64,000 bases of DNA from Thamnaconus septentrionalis (GCA_009823395.1 CM020514.1:1185466-1249465), one strand, 5' to 3'. Shown: positions 1 to 11,017, counted from the first letter of the stretch. The notes: generated from the sequence alone by a model not told the origin. Numbers and translations are program-made.

Positions 1-257
1 GGCCTCGGGTGAAGGCGCTCCCTGCCGCCGGAACCGTGTGCCCTGTCCCGAGCCAGATCCGGACTTAGTCCCGGACCCAGGCCGGCCTCCTTCCTGCAGC
101 CAAAGTCCGGCCGCAGGATGTTGTCTATGAAGAAGTTAGTGGTCCGGTGGGCCTGCGGTGCCCCCTGCAGCGGCAGGCCGGGGGCCGGGGACAAGGACAC
201 GCTCTCCGGCTCGCTGCTGTCCGACCCGGACCCCTGGGGGTCCCGCGGCTCCTCCAT
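1..257 (-). CDS. en1: Engrailed homeobox 1, 5' part of exon 1 (partial)
   Basis: Homeodomain transcription factor acting in the nucleus in midbrain-hindbrain, limb and neuronal patterning. Only the first 85 codons lie in the window; the gene runs off the left edge, so the homeodomain is not visible. The reverse strand opens with an ATG at 257 in a strong context (GCCATGG). A Ser/Pro/acidic N-terminus follows, then about residues 38-55 carry HRTTNFFIDNILRPDFGC. The FFIDNIL core is the engrailed EH1 motif that binds Groucho/TLE co-repressors, and HRTTNFFIDNILRP is almost invariant in vertebrate En proteins. The reading frame stays open to base 1. Upstream sequence in the same frame is Gly/Pro simple repeat, so this ATG is preferred. 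Position next to marco fits EN1-MARCO linkage. Whether it is the en1a or en1b paralogue cannot be decided from this fragment. Confidence 0.9.
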   Translation of the reverse strand, partial: MEEPRDPQGSGSDSSEPESVSLSPAPGLPLQGAPQAHRTTNFFIDNILRPDFGCRKEAGLGPGLSPDLARDRAHGSGGRERLHPR

Positions 258-612
258 GGCTGGACCTGGGCCTGGACCTGGACCTGTACCCGGACCCGAA
301 CCCGGACCCGGACCCGAAACTTCTGAGCGGGCAGGAAGCTCTGCGCTCGGTCCACCTCCACCTGTCGCGCCTGCTTGTACCCGGGGCGTGACAGCGGGGG
401 TCGGGGGGGGGGGGGGCTGGGGCAGGGTGGAAGGGCGGCTGGGGGACTAGAACATGGTGGCCCGGGGGGCTGCGGGGAGATGCGGGATGCTGCTGTTGCT
501 GCTGCTGCTGTTGCTGCTGCGGTCGGTGCGGGGCCGAGGACGCGGAGCGCGCGGGGCGGCGCCGCGGGGCTTCATGATCGTTGGCGGACTGGGACTGACT
601 GACTGCTGCTGC

Positions 613-613
613 T

Positions 614-689
<76 letters not shown>

Positions 690-690
690 T
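613..690. repeat. Compound (CT)n-(CA)n microsatellite
   Basis: About 28 CT units pass directly into about 10 CA units, within the region upstream of en1. Length is likely to vary between individuals. Confidence 0.9.
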
Positions 691-899
691 CGCGAGCCAA
701 CCGAGGCGCGGCGCATGGACAACAACTCCAGAACTGTGTGCGAGCCAATCAGCGGCCGGGGACGCTTTTGGACACGAAGTGACGACGTCCAATAATGTCT
801 AGCGCCGTGTGAACAGAGAGGGCGCTGAGGAGCAGTCACCGAGCAGGAGAGCGTCACTGCTGCTCGTTTCGCTGTGTCTGCTCCATCTTCTACAGCACC

Positions 900-911
900 A
901 CACACACACAC

Positions 912-959
<48 letters not shown>
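900..959. repeat. (CA)n microsatellite
   Basis: Nearly uninterrupted CA repeat with one early interruption, in the en1 upstream region. Confidence 0.9.
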
Positions 960-960
<1 letters not shown>

Positions 961-1167
961 TGCTCATCTCTCCCTCTGTTGATCACAGTGAACCGTCACA
1001 ATGTGACTTCAGGTCCTCTGGGGCCTCGGCGTGCGCGAGAGGCCTCTCCAGGCTTCACGCCCCGGTTCTCCGCGCCAGCGCGCGCACCTCCTCTCATCTT
1101 TCAGCCATGTTCCGTCTGACCCTCACAGGTGTAGCCTCGTCTTTGAATCCTCACTCCCGCCCGATCG

Positions 1168-1168
1168 C

Positions 1169-1208
<40 letters not shown>
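1168..1208. repeat. (GTT)n microsatellite
   Basis: About a dozen GTT units. Translations through it give only homopolymeric peptides. Confidence 0.85.
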
Positions 1209-1730
1209 ACTGCTGCTGTCGTTGTCTGCTGAGGATTTAATCTTTCTCATCCTGATCGTTGCTTCAGATATAAACGGTTGAGTGGTTCGACTGAATGTTG
1301 CTGTTCTGAGACACAGCGTCGCACCTCAACACAACGCAAAGGTTCAGAAGAACAAAAAAAAAAAAAAACCAACACAACTGCAAAGGCGCCTCCACTTTCA
1401 GTTCAGTCACGCCATCAATATGCTGGTAATAATAATCGTTATTTTAATTATGCAGTCTGTGAACACTAGGAGCAGTGCGCGCACACAAACGCGAGACTGA
1501 ATCATCTTGATCATTTCTGATGTGAATGAGATTTCTGTGAGTTCAGGGGTTTTACCGGAGCTTTGAATTATAACTGTTCAATTTTAAAGTGGATAATAAA
1601 AAATAATATTATTTTCATGGTAGCAATCATTAAAATAACACATAGGCGGTGTTCTGGTTAGTATTAAAGTAGTGATGACAAATTAGTTTGTTTTTTTTTA
1701 TCAAGATAGATTAAAAAAAATACATAGATT

Positions 1731-1731
<1 letters not shown>

Positions 1732-1771
<40 letters not shown>

Positions 1772-1806
1772 TAGATAGACAGATAGATGGATAGATGGAT
1801 AGATGG
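1732..1806. repeat. (GACA)n-(GATA)n-(GATG) microsatellite
   Basis: A compound tetranucleotide tract: ACAG units, then GATA units, then GATGGATA units. It lies just left of the Tc1-like element. The interval from about 1300 to 1730 holds no gene I can support. Confidence 0.85.
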
Positions 1807-1844
1807 AGTGAGTGAGCTGAGAAGCTAATGTGTTGAAAAACACT

Positions 1845-2842
1845 GCCTGGCCAACAAAAAAAAAAGCAGTCTCCAAAAATAAAGGTCACGCACTAATATT
1901 TTGTTGGACCGCCTTGAGCTTTGATTATGGCGCGTATTCGCTGTGGCATTGTCTCAATAAGCTTCTGCAATGTCACGAGATTGATTTCCATCCAGTGTTG
2001 CATTCATTCATTTTTCACCAAGATCTTGCAACGATGATGGCGGAGTCTGACCGCTGCGCAGAGCCTTCCCCAGCACATCCCAAAGATTCTCAATGGGGTT
2101 CAGGTCTGGACTCTGTGGTGGCCAATCCATGAGTGCAAATGATGTCTCATGCTCCCTGAACCACCACTCGTTCACAATTTGAGCCCAATGAATCCTGGCA
2201 TTGTCATCTTGGAATATGCCCGTACGATCAGGGAAGAAAAAAAAAAAAATCCGTTGATGGAATAACCTGGTCATTCAGTATATTCAGGTAGTCAGCTGAC
2301 CTCTTTCTTTGAGCACATACTGTTGCTGAACCTAGACCTGACCAACTGCAGCAACCTCAGATCAGAGCACTGCCCCCACAGGCTTGTACAGTAGGCACCA
2401 GGCATGATGGCTGCATGACTTCACCTGCCTCTCTTCTTGTTTCGCCCATCACTCTGGAACAGGGTAAATCTGGAAAAAAATAAAATAAAATAAAAGGCTT
2501 CAATTTGCTAGTGAGCATAAAGATTGGACTCTGGAGCAATGGAAGGAGGTCATGTGGTCTGATGAGTCCAGATTTACCCTGTTCCAGACTGATGGGCGCA
2601 TCAGGGTAAGAAGAAAGGCAGGTGAAGTCATGCAGCCATCATGCCTACTGTACAAGCCTGTACAGTAGGCAAAATGAATGCAACACTGGATGGAAATCAG
2701 TCTTGTGACATTGCAGAAGCTTATTGTTGAAACAATGCCACTGCGAATGCGTGCCGTCATCGAAGCGAAAGGCGGTCCAGCAATATATTAGAGCGTGGGA
2801 CCTGTATTTTTGGTGTCGACTTTTTTATTTTTTTGGCCAGGC
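1845..2842 (-). mobile_element. Rearranged Tc1/mariner-like element
   Basis: Terminal inverted repeats of roughly 170 bp bound this unit; both ends read GCCTGGCCAA followed by an A-rich run when each is read inward. The minus strand at 2008-2274 encodes the C-terminal half of a Tc1 transposase, with the second catalytic Asp (QDDNARIH) and the catalytic-Glu segment ([13 protein letters not shown]). An upstream piece lies near 2357-2539 on the same strand. A second, inverted fragment carrying the first-Asp region (WSDESRFTLF) reads on the plus strand at about 2510-2660. The transposase N-terminal DNA-binding domain is absent. The element therefore cannot code for an active enzyme; it looks like a deletion-inversion derivative. 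Confidence 0.85.
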
Positions 2843-3725
2843 CGCGCATTTCCAGTCTGTTCCAATCAGACCCGGAGCTTCAGCAACTGAGGTCTGGTAT
2901 CACACTGCCCTCTAGTGGCCCGTCAGAGCAGTGCAGCGGGTCGATCGTCGAGAGTAGTAGAGTAATAGAGAGTTCGGAAGATCAGGAATCAGTTGTGGGT
3001 GTAGTTAGTGCCCTTTGTGACGTCACATAGAGCTGAGCTGGGTTGTGTGGCGTTTGTGTCTGTGTGTTTAAACTCGTAAAAAACTTCAAAAATGATTTAA
3101 ATCTAAGTTTTTCTGAAGGATGAGTGAAAACGTGTTTTATGGCTATGTTGTTATTGATTATAATTTGTTAAGAATTATTAATCACCTGGTCAGTGTTGTG
3201 CCCCCCCACCCCCTTCATCATTTTGCATTCGCAGGTTCATGTCTGTTTTGAGCAGTGCTGCCCCCTGCTGGTCCAGCTGTTGTTCCTGGAGTCACTTCCC
3301 ATCAACCTCTTTGATTTTCCACCGTGCTGGGGGGTCTGGGGGGGGGGCAGAGCAGGGTGGGCCTCCTCCGCCAACCGTCATGTTAGCCCTGTATTTGCTT
3401 GCTGGGTGGCAGCACTTTAGGTAGCGCTGAAACAGCAGCAGCAGGTGAACTTCAGGAGCCTCCTGCTTGTTGTTGTAGTTGTCATGGTTCTGGTTGTGCG
3501 CTAGCCTGACGTGACCCTGGCGTCAGTGGCACCACACAAGCATCGGCCGTTCCATCAATGCCGGCCGACTTCTGCTTGAGTGCAAAGAAAAAAAGAAGAA
3601 CTGTCGGCTGCCGGCTTCCTTCTCTGGGTGTGTTGCGGTTCAGTTCTGGTGACCTCAGCGGGAAAAACCTGCTGCTGCTGCTGCACACTTCCTTCCTGCT
3701 ACTGCTGCTGTAGATCTGCTACTGT
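2843..3725. other. Intergenic, no gene supported
   Basis: Unique-looking sequence with a G-rich stretch near 3330 and small GCT/CTG clusters near 3670-3715. No open frame resembles a known protein. Confidence 0.5.
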
Positions 3726-3807
3726 ATGGAGGACCTGGATGACATGGAGATGGTTGAGGACCATGACAAAGACGACTGTAACCAGCAGCTGCTGCCCCAA
3801 CAGGGCT
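3726..3807 (+). CDS. Candidate orphan first coding exon (acidic N-terminus)
   Basis: An ATG at 3726 opens 27 codons rich in Asp and Glu (MEDLDDMEMVEDHDKDD, then a Gln-rich stretch) and ends at a good donor (T|GTGAGT) in phase 1. The intact marco gene downstream also has a phase-1 junction after its first coding exon. This may therefore be the first exon of the upstream marco-like duplicate whose collagen and SRCR remnants lie at 8584-9067, or an alternative marco N-terminus. It does not resemble the N-terminus of the intact marco. A spurious open frame is equally possible. I recognise no protein from these residues alone. Confidence 0.3.
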
Positions 3808-4027
3808 GTGAGTTCACACCAGTTCAGCCCAATCTCTGCTGCTAGTGGAGATTCTGACGATTTGTTTTCTTTTCTTTTTTCTGTAAAGATATGAATTAAA
3901 GGAAAAGTTAATTGTGTTTGATCACGTCATTTTTTTTGTCCTGTTCATATTCATTTTATTTTTTATAAATCACATTACATTCTTGTATACGTTTTGTGCT
4001 GCTCCTTTAAAGATAACAGTCTGTTAA

Positions 4028-4415
<388 letters not shown>

Positions 4416-4554
4416 CTAAGTAAAAAAAAAAAAATTTGAAATTCATTTGCGAATAAAAATTTTACTGACAGACCTAATACATATATATACATATACACTA
4501 TGTATATAATCAAATCACTCCAAAAGCCATCTCCTAACTTTTTTTTTTTTTTTT

Positions 4555-5372
4555 TTATATGGCTCCGTCAACCAAAGTCCTCGGTTTCAATTCACTGCAG
4601 ACTTGGCCTTCCCGTTGCTCTGCGGGTATCCTGGAGACGAGGTTTTGTGCTCGAACTCCCACAGCTGGCTGAAACGACGAAACTCTTGGGGCGTGTACTG
4701 TGGGCCATTGTCTGGAAAAAAGACGATATGGCACACCTTGCCGAGCAAAGTGAGCTTTCACTTTTCTTATTACAGTGCTTGACTTCGTATCGGGTAAATA
4801 GTCAACTTCCCAAAAGTTAGAGTTGTAGTCAACTGTGATGAGATAGTTCTTACTGTCAAAGGTGAACAAATCTGTACCAACCTTGGCCCATGGTCCACCT
4901 TCTACTTCATGTGGATGTAGGGTCTCCCCTCTGAAGATGATGCCATCCTGTACACTCAGTTCTTCCTGGAATGAGTAGTAGTGCACGATATCCCTCAGAG
5001 TGTCTTTCTTATTTTTAGGCCATCCCCTTTGAATGGTGTCTTTCAGTGCCTGTAGCGTTTTGTCTGTTTGAGTAGCGGAGCGAATTGTGTTCAGTCTCTC
5101 TTCAGAGATAGGCAAGTAAGCGACCATGTTGACTGTCTCAATCTCCGCTTCAACTGTACCAGTAGATGAGCACCTGATAGGTACGCTCTACTCAGTGTAT
5201 CTGCAAGTAACATGTCACGACCTGGGACATAAATAACATCAAAATCATATCTCTGAAGCCTGAGCAGCATTCGTTGGAGTCTCTTTGGTGCGCTTAATAG
5301 TGGCTTCCTGACAATGACATCCAACGGCTTATGGTCACGCTGTACCCTCCATACCATAGACGGGCTAAACAC
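4555..5372 (-). pseudogene. Gypsy RNase H C-terminus and truncated integrase
   Basis: The upstream piece (5372 to about 5160) carries the RNase H end with the DHKPL motif and the tether leading to LADTLSRAYL. After a frame break, 5127-4555 contains the region ahead of the integrase core and the first integrase-core segment (PWAKVGTDLF, then LITVDYNSNFWEV). The zinc-binding HHCC domain is not recognisable and the core is cut off. Two or more frame breaks mean no functional product. Confidence 0.8.
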
Positions 5373-5549
5373 TCTTTTTCGATTTGGGCATAACCCCTTT
5401 CAGTTGGTGTCAGTGCTCTGCTTCCAAATGCTACAGGTTTACCTTCCTGAGTCAGCGCTGCTCCTAGACCTGTTTCCGAAGCATCACGCTGTAGTGTCAG
5501 TTCTTCTTGTGGGTTATAGTACTTCAGGACTGGAGCTTTGGCTATAATA

Positions 5550-5577
<28 letters not shown>

Positions 5578-5592
<15 letters not shown>

Positions 5593-5766
5593 CTTTTATT
5601 TGTACAGTGCCAAATCACAACCAATGGCGTCTCAAAGCAATTTATACAATCAGAGAGAACCAACTGGGCCCCCGGAGCAAGCAAGTTGCGACAGTGGCTG
5701 GGAAAAACTCCCCTGTGGGAAGAAACCTAGGGCAGAACCAGACTCCAGAGGGCCATCATCTGCCTA
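5578..5766 (-). mobile_element. LINE (L2-like) 3' tail, nested in the gypsy element
   Basis: This segment is the reverse complement of the sequences at 12055-12275 and 44055-44272. It has the CTGTACAAATAAAA-type end typical of fish L2-class LINE 3' ends. The adjacent (AAT)n run at about 5545-5592 is probably its expanded tail. It splits the reverse transcriptase region from RNase H, so it inserted after the gypsy element. Confidence 0.7.
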
Positions 5767-6761
5767 TATTGTCTTTAAGCCTGCTGAATGCGTTGTCGTG
5801 CATTTCTGTCCATTCCCACATATTGTCTTTGTGAGTGAGCTGTCTCAGTATCTTGCAGTCATCTGACAGGTGTTTGTAGAATTTAGAGAGATAATTCACC
5901 ATGCCCATCAGTCTTTGCACTCCCTTCACATCAGTGGGTCTCGGCATGTCTCTCACTGTTCAGTTTGATATTTTTCTCTCTGCATCTACTTGGAAATTGT
6001 CTCAATTTCACATCATGGTCGTTGTGGGCTGTCTCTTGTGTATCACCTTCTCCTGTGATCAACGCATCATCGGCGATTAGGTCGATGCCTGGCAGATCCT
6101 CTAGCGCTTGAGTCAGCATCCGCTGGAAAACCTCTGGTGCCGGGCTGATTCCCATAGGCACCCTGAGCCACCGAAACCTGCCAAATGGTGTCGCAAATGT
6201 TGTCAGATAGCTCGACTCTTCCTCCAGTTTCACATGCCAAAATCCGTGTTTGACATCACAGACTGTAAAGACCTTCGCTCTAGACAAGTCTGGGAGAATG
6301 TCATCAATTGTAGGAAGAGGGAAATGACTTCGCTTTAAAGCCTTGTTCAATGGCCTTGGATCAATGCGTATCCTTGGCTTGCCGTTCGGTTTTTGCACTG
6401 CGACAAGACTACTTATCCAGTCAGTTGCTTTCCCTACAGGTGAGATGATCTCTCTCCTTTGAAGATCCTGTAGTTCTGCCTTGAGAGAATTCATCATGGC
6501 AACCGGGACTCGTCATTTGGGAAGTTTCACTGGCTCCACCCTCTCGTCGATCTGGATTCTGTACTCTCCCTCCAAGCAGCCGTCACCTGTGAACACATCA
6601 CTGTACTCTTTCTTTATTTGTTGCACGCTTAGACCACTCTGGACTGCATTCTCTTTGGTTACGATACTGTCAATCGCCAGTATATTTTCATATTGTACTT
6701 GAATGAGTTTCATGGCTTCACTTGCTTTTTTTCCCCAACAGTGGCAGTCTGCAGTTCTCAT
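5756..6761 (-). pseudogene. Gypsy reverse transcriptase, broken
   Basis: The frame at 6497-5931 covers the fingers and palm of a Ty3/gypsy reverse transcriptase: PNGKPRIRIDPRPLNKAL, FTVCDVKHGFWHVKLEEES, the FGRFRWLRVPMG segment and the catalytic box as IADDALITGEG. The first catalytic Asp sits in the VCDVKHGF stretch. A preceding frame (6761-6513) holds the linker from protease, and a following one (5956-5756) the thumb/connection segment (VKGVQRLMGMVNYLSKF). Frame changes separate all three, so it is non-functional as it stands. Confidence 0.85.
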
Positions 6762-7188
6762 TCACCACCTCAAATTCCAGGCGGTACAATTTTTGGTTTC
6801 TTGGGTTTCTCACCTTTATCTTGCATTTTCCAAGTGGATGCAGTCTGGTTTCGTTGTACATTACCAGCACTGTCTTTGTACTTTCCAGCTGCGTTTCAGG
6901 ACTCAATAGATCCACTGGAATGACATTGCAGCTAGCTCCACAGTCTATCTGAAACTTCACCAGCTCCTTGCCGATGAGCATCCCTGCGAAAAGCTGGCTG
7001 TTCTTTGTTTTGTCATCACTGACCTCTTTACTAGTCATTGTCAGTATCTCTGCAGTGGTGACGCTCATGATGTCCTCATACTCCTCGCCGTCCTGTTCGG
7101 TCACATGGTGCACTCGTTTCCCTTTGTCTTTATCTTGCTTTGTTTTACATTTGACAGCAAAGTGTGTCTCTTTCATATGTATTTCCAC
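6718..7188 (-). pseudogene. Gypsy aspartic protease region
   Basis: A 156-residue open frame contains a retroviral-type aspartic protease active-site motif in variant form (QIDCGASCNVIP, in place of the usual D-S/T-G). About 70 residues later comes the hydrophobic-Gly stretch NCRLPLLG expected near the end of the protease fold. Order and strand agree with the gag and reverse transcriptase frames on either side. Cys at the second active-site position is seen in some fish gypsy families, so this is not necessarily a disabling change. Confidence 0.75.
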
Positions 7189-7780
7189 AGAATTTGCATG
7201 AAACGGTGTTGTCTCTATCCTGTTTTGCTGTCCGTTTTATCATGTGCACTTCTTCCACTGTATGACCTCCTGCCAAGGTTCTACTACTTTCTCGTGACAG
7301 TTCTGTAGCTCTGCACACTTGTAGGCACTTGTCTAATGTCAGGTCGTCCACCCTGAGCAGTCTCTCCCTTAGTCCAGAATCATTAGTGCCACATACAATT
7401 CTATCACGTATAAGTGAGTCTCTTATTTGACCAAAGTTGCATGTGCTAGACAACATCCTCAGATCCGTGACATATGTTTCAATGTTTTCCTCTTGTGTCT
7501 GATTTCTCATGAAAAAACGATATCTCTCTCCTGTTTCATTTACCTTGGGGTTGCAGTGTCCGTCAAATTTCTCAATCGTGTTTTTCACCGTCCTCCTGGC
7601 AGCAGTCACATCGCTCATTTGAGTTTCACACAGTTCTCTGCCAGTCTCTCCAATGAGATAGTAAAACAGTTTCACTTTCGCGGTTTCCTCTGCTTCTGGC
7701 TTGGAAAGTTCCAAATAAAGTGTGAACTCCTCCTTCCATGATTTCCAAGACTTCGCAAGATTGCCGGAGTCTAAACACAA
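7145..7780 (-). pseudogene. Gypsy gag (capsid-like)
   Basis: A 211-residue frame resembles the retrotransposon gag capsid domain: WKSWKEEFTLYLELS near the start, a YLIGETGREL stretch, and a QEENIETYVTDLRMLSS segment typical of gag_pre-integrase-like folds. It ends in a partial CCHC-type zinc knuckle (CKFCGNTYERDTLCC) that crosses a frame break into the protease frame. Its upstream end lies about 155 bp from the primer-binding site. Confidence 0.75.
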
Positions 7781-7938
7781 CGTTGACGGTGGTTTCAGAC
7801 CTTCCGTTGCCGACTGACGGGACGAGCGACTTCTTCACTGCACAGCTTGTTCTCGTTAGCCACAGGCTAGCCGGAAGTTCGCTCTCTCTCTCTCTCTCCT
7901 TTGTTTGTCTTACTTCAAAGTGGGTTCCGCTGCCACCA

Positions 7939-8143
7939 TGTTTATTTCTTTTACTTTCCACTGAAAGAATTGATGATGGACGCAGTCTTTAGCTGCATAT
8001 AGTTTTTATTATAACTTTGCTCTTGGAGCTTTGTAACCAAATCAACGTCAGCTCGGCTGTACTGCACACACGAGTAACTCCCAAAACGGTCCGTGTGGAA
8101 CCACATATCAAACATAACAATCCTATTGTTACAATACCTAACA
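7939..8143 (-). repeat. Gypsy 5' LTR with adjoining primer-binding site
   Basis: On the minus strand this 205-bp segment begins TGTTAGG and ends AAACA, the usual TG...CA borders. The next bases (7938-7922) read TGGTGGCAGCGGAACCC, a typical TGG-initiated primer-binding site placed directly after the LTR. The gag frame follows. No partner LTR is visible in the window, so the right boundary is inferred from the TG/CA borders and the primer site rather than from a repeat pair. Confidence 0.65.
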
Positions 8144-8583
8144 CGGGATTTGCTCAATTAGCAACACACACCTTTGCTAACAGGGTCAGCAAATCCCCCA
8201 GTAGGACCGCCTCCAAGTTTTGGCTCCGCCCTGGTGGTGGATCATGTGGGACCAGTTCCTTAGAACTGAAGAAGCCTTCTAGATACCACAAACCAGTCCA
8301 GACCAGTTGACTTGACCAAACCTAGTACTTGTACTCACAGTTTGAACAGTGTCAGAGTCTGACCCTGACCAATTAACATTATCAAGAGGAGAAAGAAGGA
8401 AGAGGAAGAGCCAGGAACAGGAAGCTACTAAATTCATCAGCAGAAGAAGAACTGAAGGCTTTTCTCCACTGCTAATTGGCAGGCAGTAGTTAGATTATGC
8501 CGACCAATAAGAGGCCTTGCCCCTGTTCCCAAACCTTCTCCTGGACTCTCTCCCAGTCCAACTAGCCTGTGTCTGACCTCCAG

Positions 8584-9067
8584 GCCCTCCTGGTCCTCCT
8601 GGAGATCCAGGTCTCAACAGAACAGAAGGAGGGTCTGTTGTTTCTGGCCTTGGCCTTGTTGTGTGTATGTGAGCTGGTTCACCAGGGTCACAACCATTTG
8701 ACTGCTCTGCAGAACCACCAGGACCACCAGGACTATGGGACCCAAAGGACATAAGGGAGGTCCAAAGCGTAAGTTCTCTTCCTCTTTCCTTGTCCTCTGT
8801 TCACAGCAGGCCGTCACATGACGTGAACGGGGGTCCGCCGTCTGTACTGTAGGAGCCAGGTGGAGGTTCTGCGCAACAATGTCTGGGGAGCCATTTGCAT
8901 CAGGAACTTCGGCTACCATGCAGGCAGGCAAAGGGAAGATTTGGTTGACCGACCTTCGGTGCACTGGAGACGAGGAGGACGTCTTCATCTGCCCGCAGGC
9001 CAAGTTTGGCGTCAACGATTGCAACCACAGCCAGGACATCTTTCTCAGCTTAGCTGCTGACCGCTAA
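8584..9067 (+). pseudogene. marco-like pseudogene fragment (collagen + SRCR)
   Basis: This is a degraded relative of the intact marco gene 3.5 kb downstream. A 27-bp exon-like piece (8584-8610) encodes Gly-Pro-Pro triplets with phase-1 borders. A second (8713-8768) encodes Gly-X-Y triplets but is 56 bp long, one base short of a multiple of three, and loses the collagen frame midway. An SRCR domain follows from about 8853 to the TAA at 9065. Its first half (VEVLRNNVWGAIC) jumps directly to the second half (GKIWLTDLRC), with no intron, a lost VCRMLG segment and a frame change. The last conserved Cys is replaced (FLSLAADR). Known function of the parent: macrophage scavenger receptor. This copy is not expected to make a receptor. 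Confidence 0.75.
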
Positions 9068-9199
9068 CTGCAAAACAGTTTCTGCTCGAAAGTGTTTGGC
9101 CACGCAGCTTTCTGCTCCAGGGACCTCTGAGGTGTTGTTGTTGTTTTTGAAAATTGTGTTTGACCACAGCTAACCAAAAGGCGTCAAACAACCCAGCAA

Positions 9200-10740
9200 G
9201 GGACCTGGGTTGAAATCGGCTCCGATCGGCTTGCGGCGGGAAAGGCAGACCCGCAACGACGTCGCATCTTTTACCTGCCGCACGGGATGACGTTGAGCGT
9301 TACGTGCGCTAAGTCATAATATCGCGCCAGTCGCAGCGTATATCACATACCGAAGCAAAGGTGTTCGATTATGTCCCGTCAGCGCTCGAAAATTGTTCAT
9401 TGTCCTCTGGCTTTTTCGCTTCGCGCACAAAATGGACCAGACGCCGAAGCGATAGCTGCACGGCGCGAGCCGGCCGGCCGCAGAGGTGCGCGCCGCTTCA
9501 AGTCTGGCGTGAACGACACCATCGATTATACAGTCAAGAGTGGCGAACAACAAATGGACTCGCTTCCGTGTAGCTCTCCATTGTTTACTTCCCTGAATTC
9601 TGTCGCACTTCATCTACGCGATCTCAGTGCAATAGGCTCCATGCACGAATCACGTCCGCGTTCGAGCGAGGATGGTGAGTCATTTCCGGTCTGGCGTAAA
9701 CACTATGAACCAAGCGCGGAGTAACGTCAGGGCTTAGCCTACATACACACGCTGTTGACTGGAGTTGCCAAAGATCATGGTGAATGATGTCCGGAAAATT
9801 GTCCGAGCGTCCAGCGCAACACCTCAGAGCAAACTTGAAAAAAGTTTCAAGTTTTACGTCTCGTCGTATCAAAGCTTATTTTAGCCAGACGAACTGCTCG
9901 GCTGGCTATCACGACCTCGCTGTCTTATAATAATGATCTAGTAAGCTTCAGGCAAATCAGATAACAAGAAATGACTCTCATATGCCGTATTTTGTTTGGT
10001 TAGGTATCTGGAAAAGACAAAGCCACTAATGAGATCTCTGTGAGAGCTCACTGCTACCGCTCTATGAAGAAAACAGACACGCCACACAAGCTGACAGTAG
10101 GACATGATTAAGTGACACGTTCTGTCACAGATCATGTTCAAAGTTCTGTTCAGCATGAGTACAGCCCTTGATGTTACCATTAGTAAGCTCTGATGACTAT
10201 TGGCAAAGATGTTACCTTTGCAATGACACAGATCTACGAGTTGATAAAGGGCAGTTACAGGAAAGCTGAGTGGGAATTGGCGTGAGATACTTTTAACAAT
10301 AAAATTTGCTCTTCTAATATTGGTGACCCACCGTTTCTGTAATTCAGTGTTTTGAGGAAACGTATGGAAACTTAGGACAGAATTACAAGTAGCCGATGCT
10401 GTACATTGGGGCACACAGCAGTGGTGGCTGGCAGTGCTATCCCCGTTTTTGAAAACAAATTTTTGTACCTTTACACGTCATTGACAACCAGCGCTGACCG
10501 GAAACGACCAACCATCCTGAGATTTTGCCGGAACTACGTCATCGTCTCTCATGCATAGAGCCTTATAACGTCAGCCGACACGCAGCAGTGAAAGCGGAGG
10601 GGGTGAGACCCAGTTGGTTTTGGCTGAGAAAAGGACTAAATGATTGATTGAGAGTCGTCCTGCGTTCAAAAAAACACAGTGTCAACCCCCTAATTTTAGT
10701 GGGAAAGGGGCTTAGTACTCACAATTCCTGCAAAAACCTC
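9200..10740. mobile_element. THAP-bearing DNA transposon remnant
   Basis: The two ends of this interval (about 9215-9285 and 10565-10725) are both found, joined together and inverted, in a shorter copy at 15285-15540. That suggests one element family with an internally deleted derivative. On the minus strand near 10414 a frame encodes a THAP-like zinc-finger start: Cys pair (QCTASATC), then FHTFP and RWVTNIRR at the right spacing. The frame decays after about 45 residues. The start codon appears mutated (GTG in place of ATG). THAP domains are DNA-binding modules of P-type and related transposases. The exact element borders and superfamily are uncertain. Confidence 0.5.
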
Positions 10741-11016
10741 AATAGACGTAATGGCAGCATTGGCCAGTAGGTGGCAGCGGCGCTCCATCTCTCCTGTTTG
10801 ATGGCTCAGCGCGCTTCAGATGGTTAAAATGTTGGACTTTTTTGGAGCTTTTTTGTGTTTGTGTTTTTGTTTTTGTTGTTACTCTGTTGTGTGTCCTTCA
10901 GTGAATTCATGTGACTATAATCAGATTTTTTTTTTTCCATAGTCAGACAATTTTACTCCCAGAATAAAATATTTAGCAACTTTTTTACTTGGTTTTTGAC
11001 TGTTGACTTTATTTGT

Positions 11017-11017
<1 letters not shown>

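Larger units (their letters stand above)
258..1300 (-). promoter_or_regulatory. CpG-rich upstream region of en1
   Basis: Sequence before the en1 ATG is strongly GC- and CpG-rich to about 600 and again around 690-800 and 1020-1100, as expected for the 5' UTR and promoter of a developmental homeobox gene. No convincing TATA box or open frame is seen; the open frames here are simple-repeat translations. It is interrupted by a (CT)n-(CA)n tract (about 613-690), a (CA)n tract (about 900-959) and a (GTT)n tract (about 1168-1208). The promoter role is inferred from position only. Confidence 0.5.
4555..8143 (-). mobile_element. Decayed Ty3/gypsy LTR retrotransposon
   Basis: Read on the minus strand, the order is LTR, primer-binding site, gag, aspartic protease, reverse transcriptase, RNase H and integrase, which is the Ty3/gypsy order. 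Frames are broken by stops and frameshifts throughout. The integrase end at 4555 runs into a poly-T tract and the (AT)n block, with no 3' LTR, so the element is truncated on its 3' side. A LINE-like 3' tail (5578-5766) is inserted between the reverse transcriptase and RNase H regions. No envelope-like frame is seen. Its parts are listed separately. Confidence 0.88.

Noticed and set aside
454..795. Leu-rich ORF resembling a signal peptide upstream of en1
   Set aside because: It is built from CTG and CT repeats in the CpG-rich en1 5' region, with no conserved residues after the Leu run.
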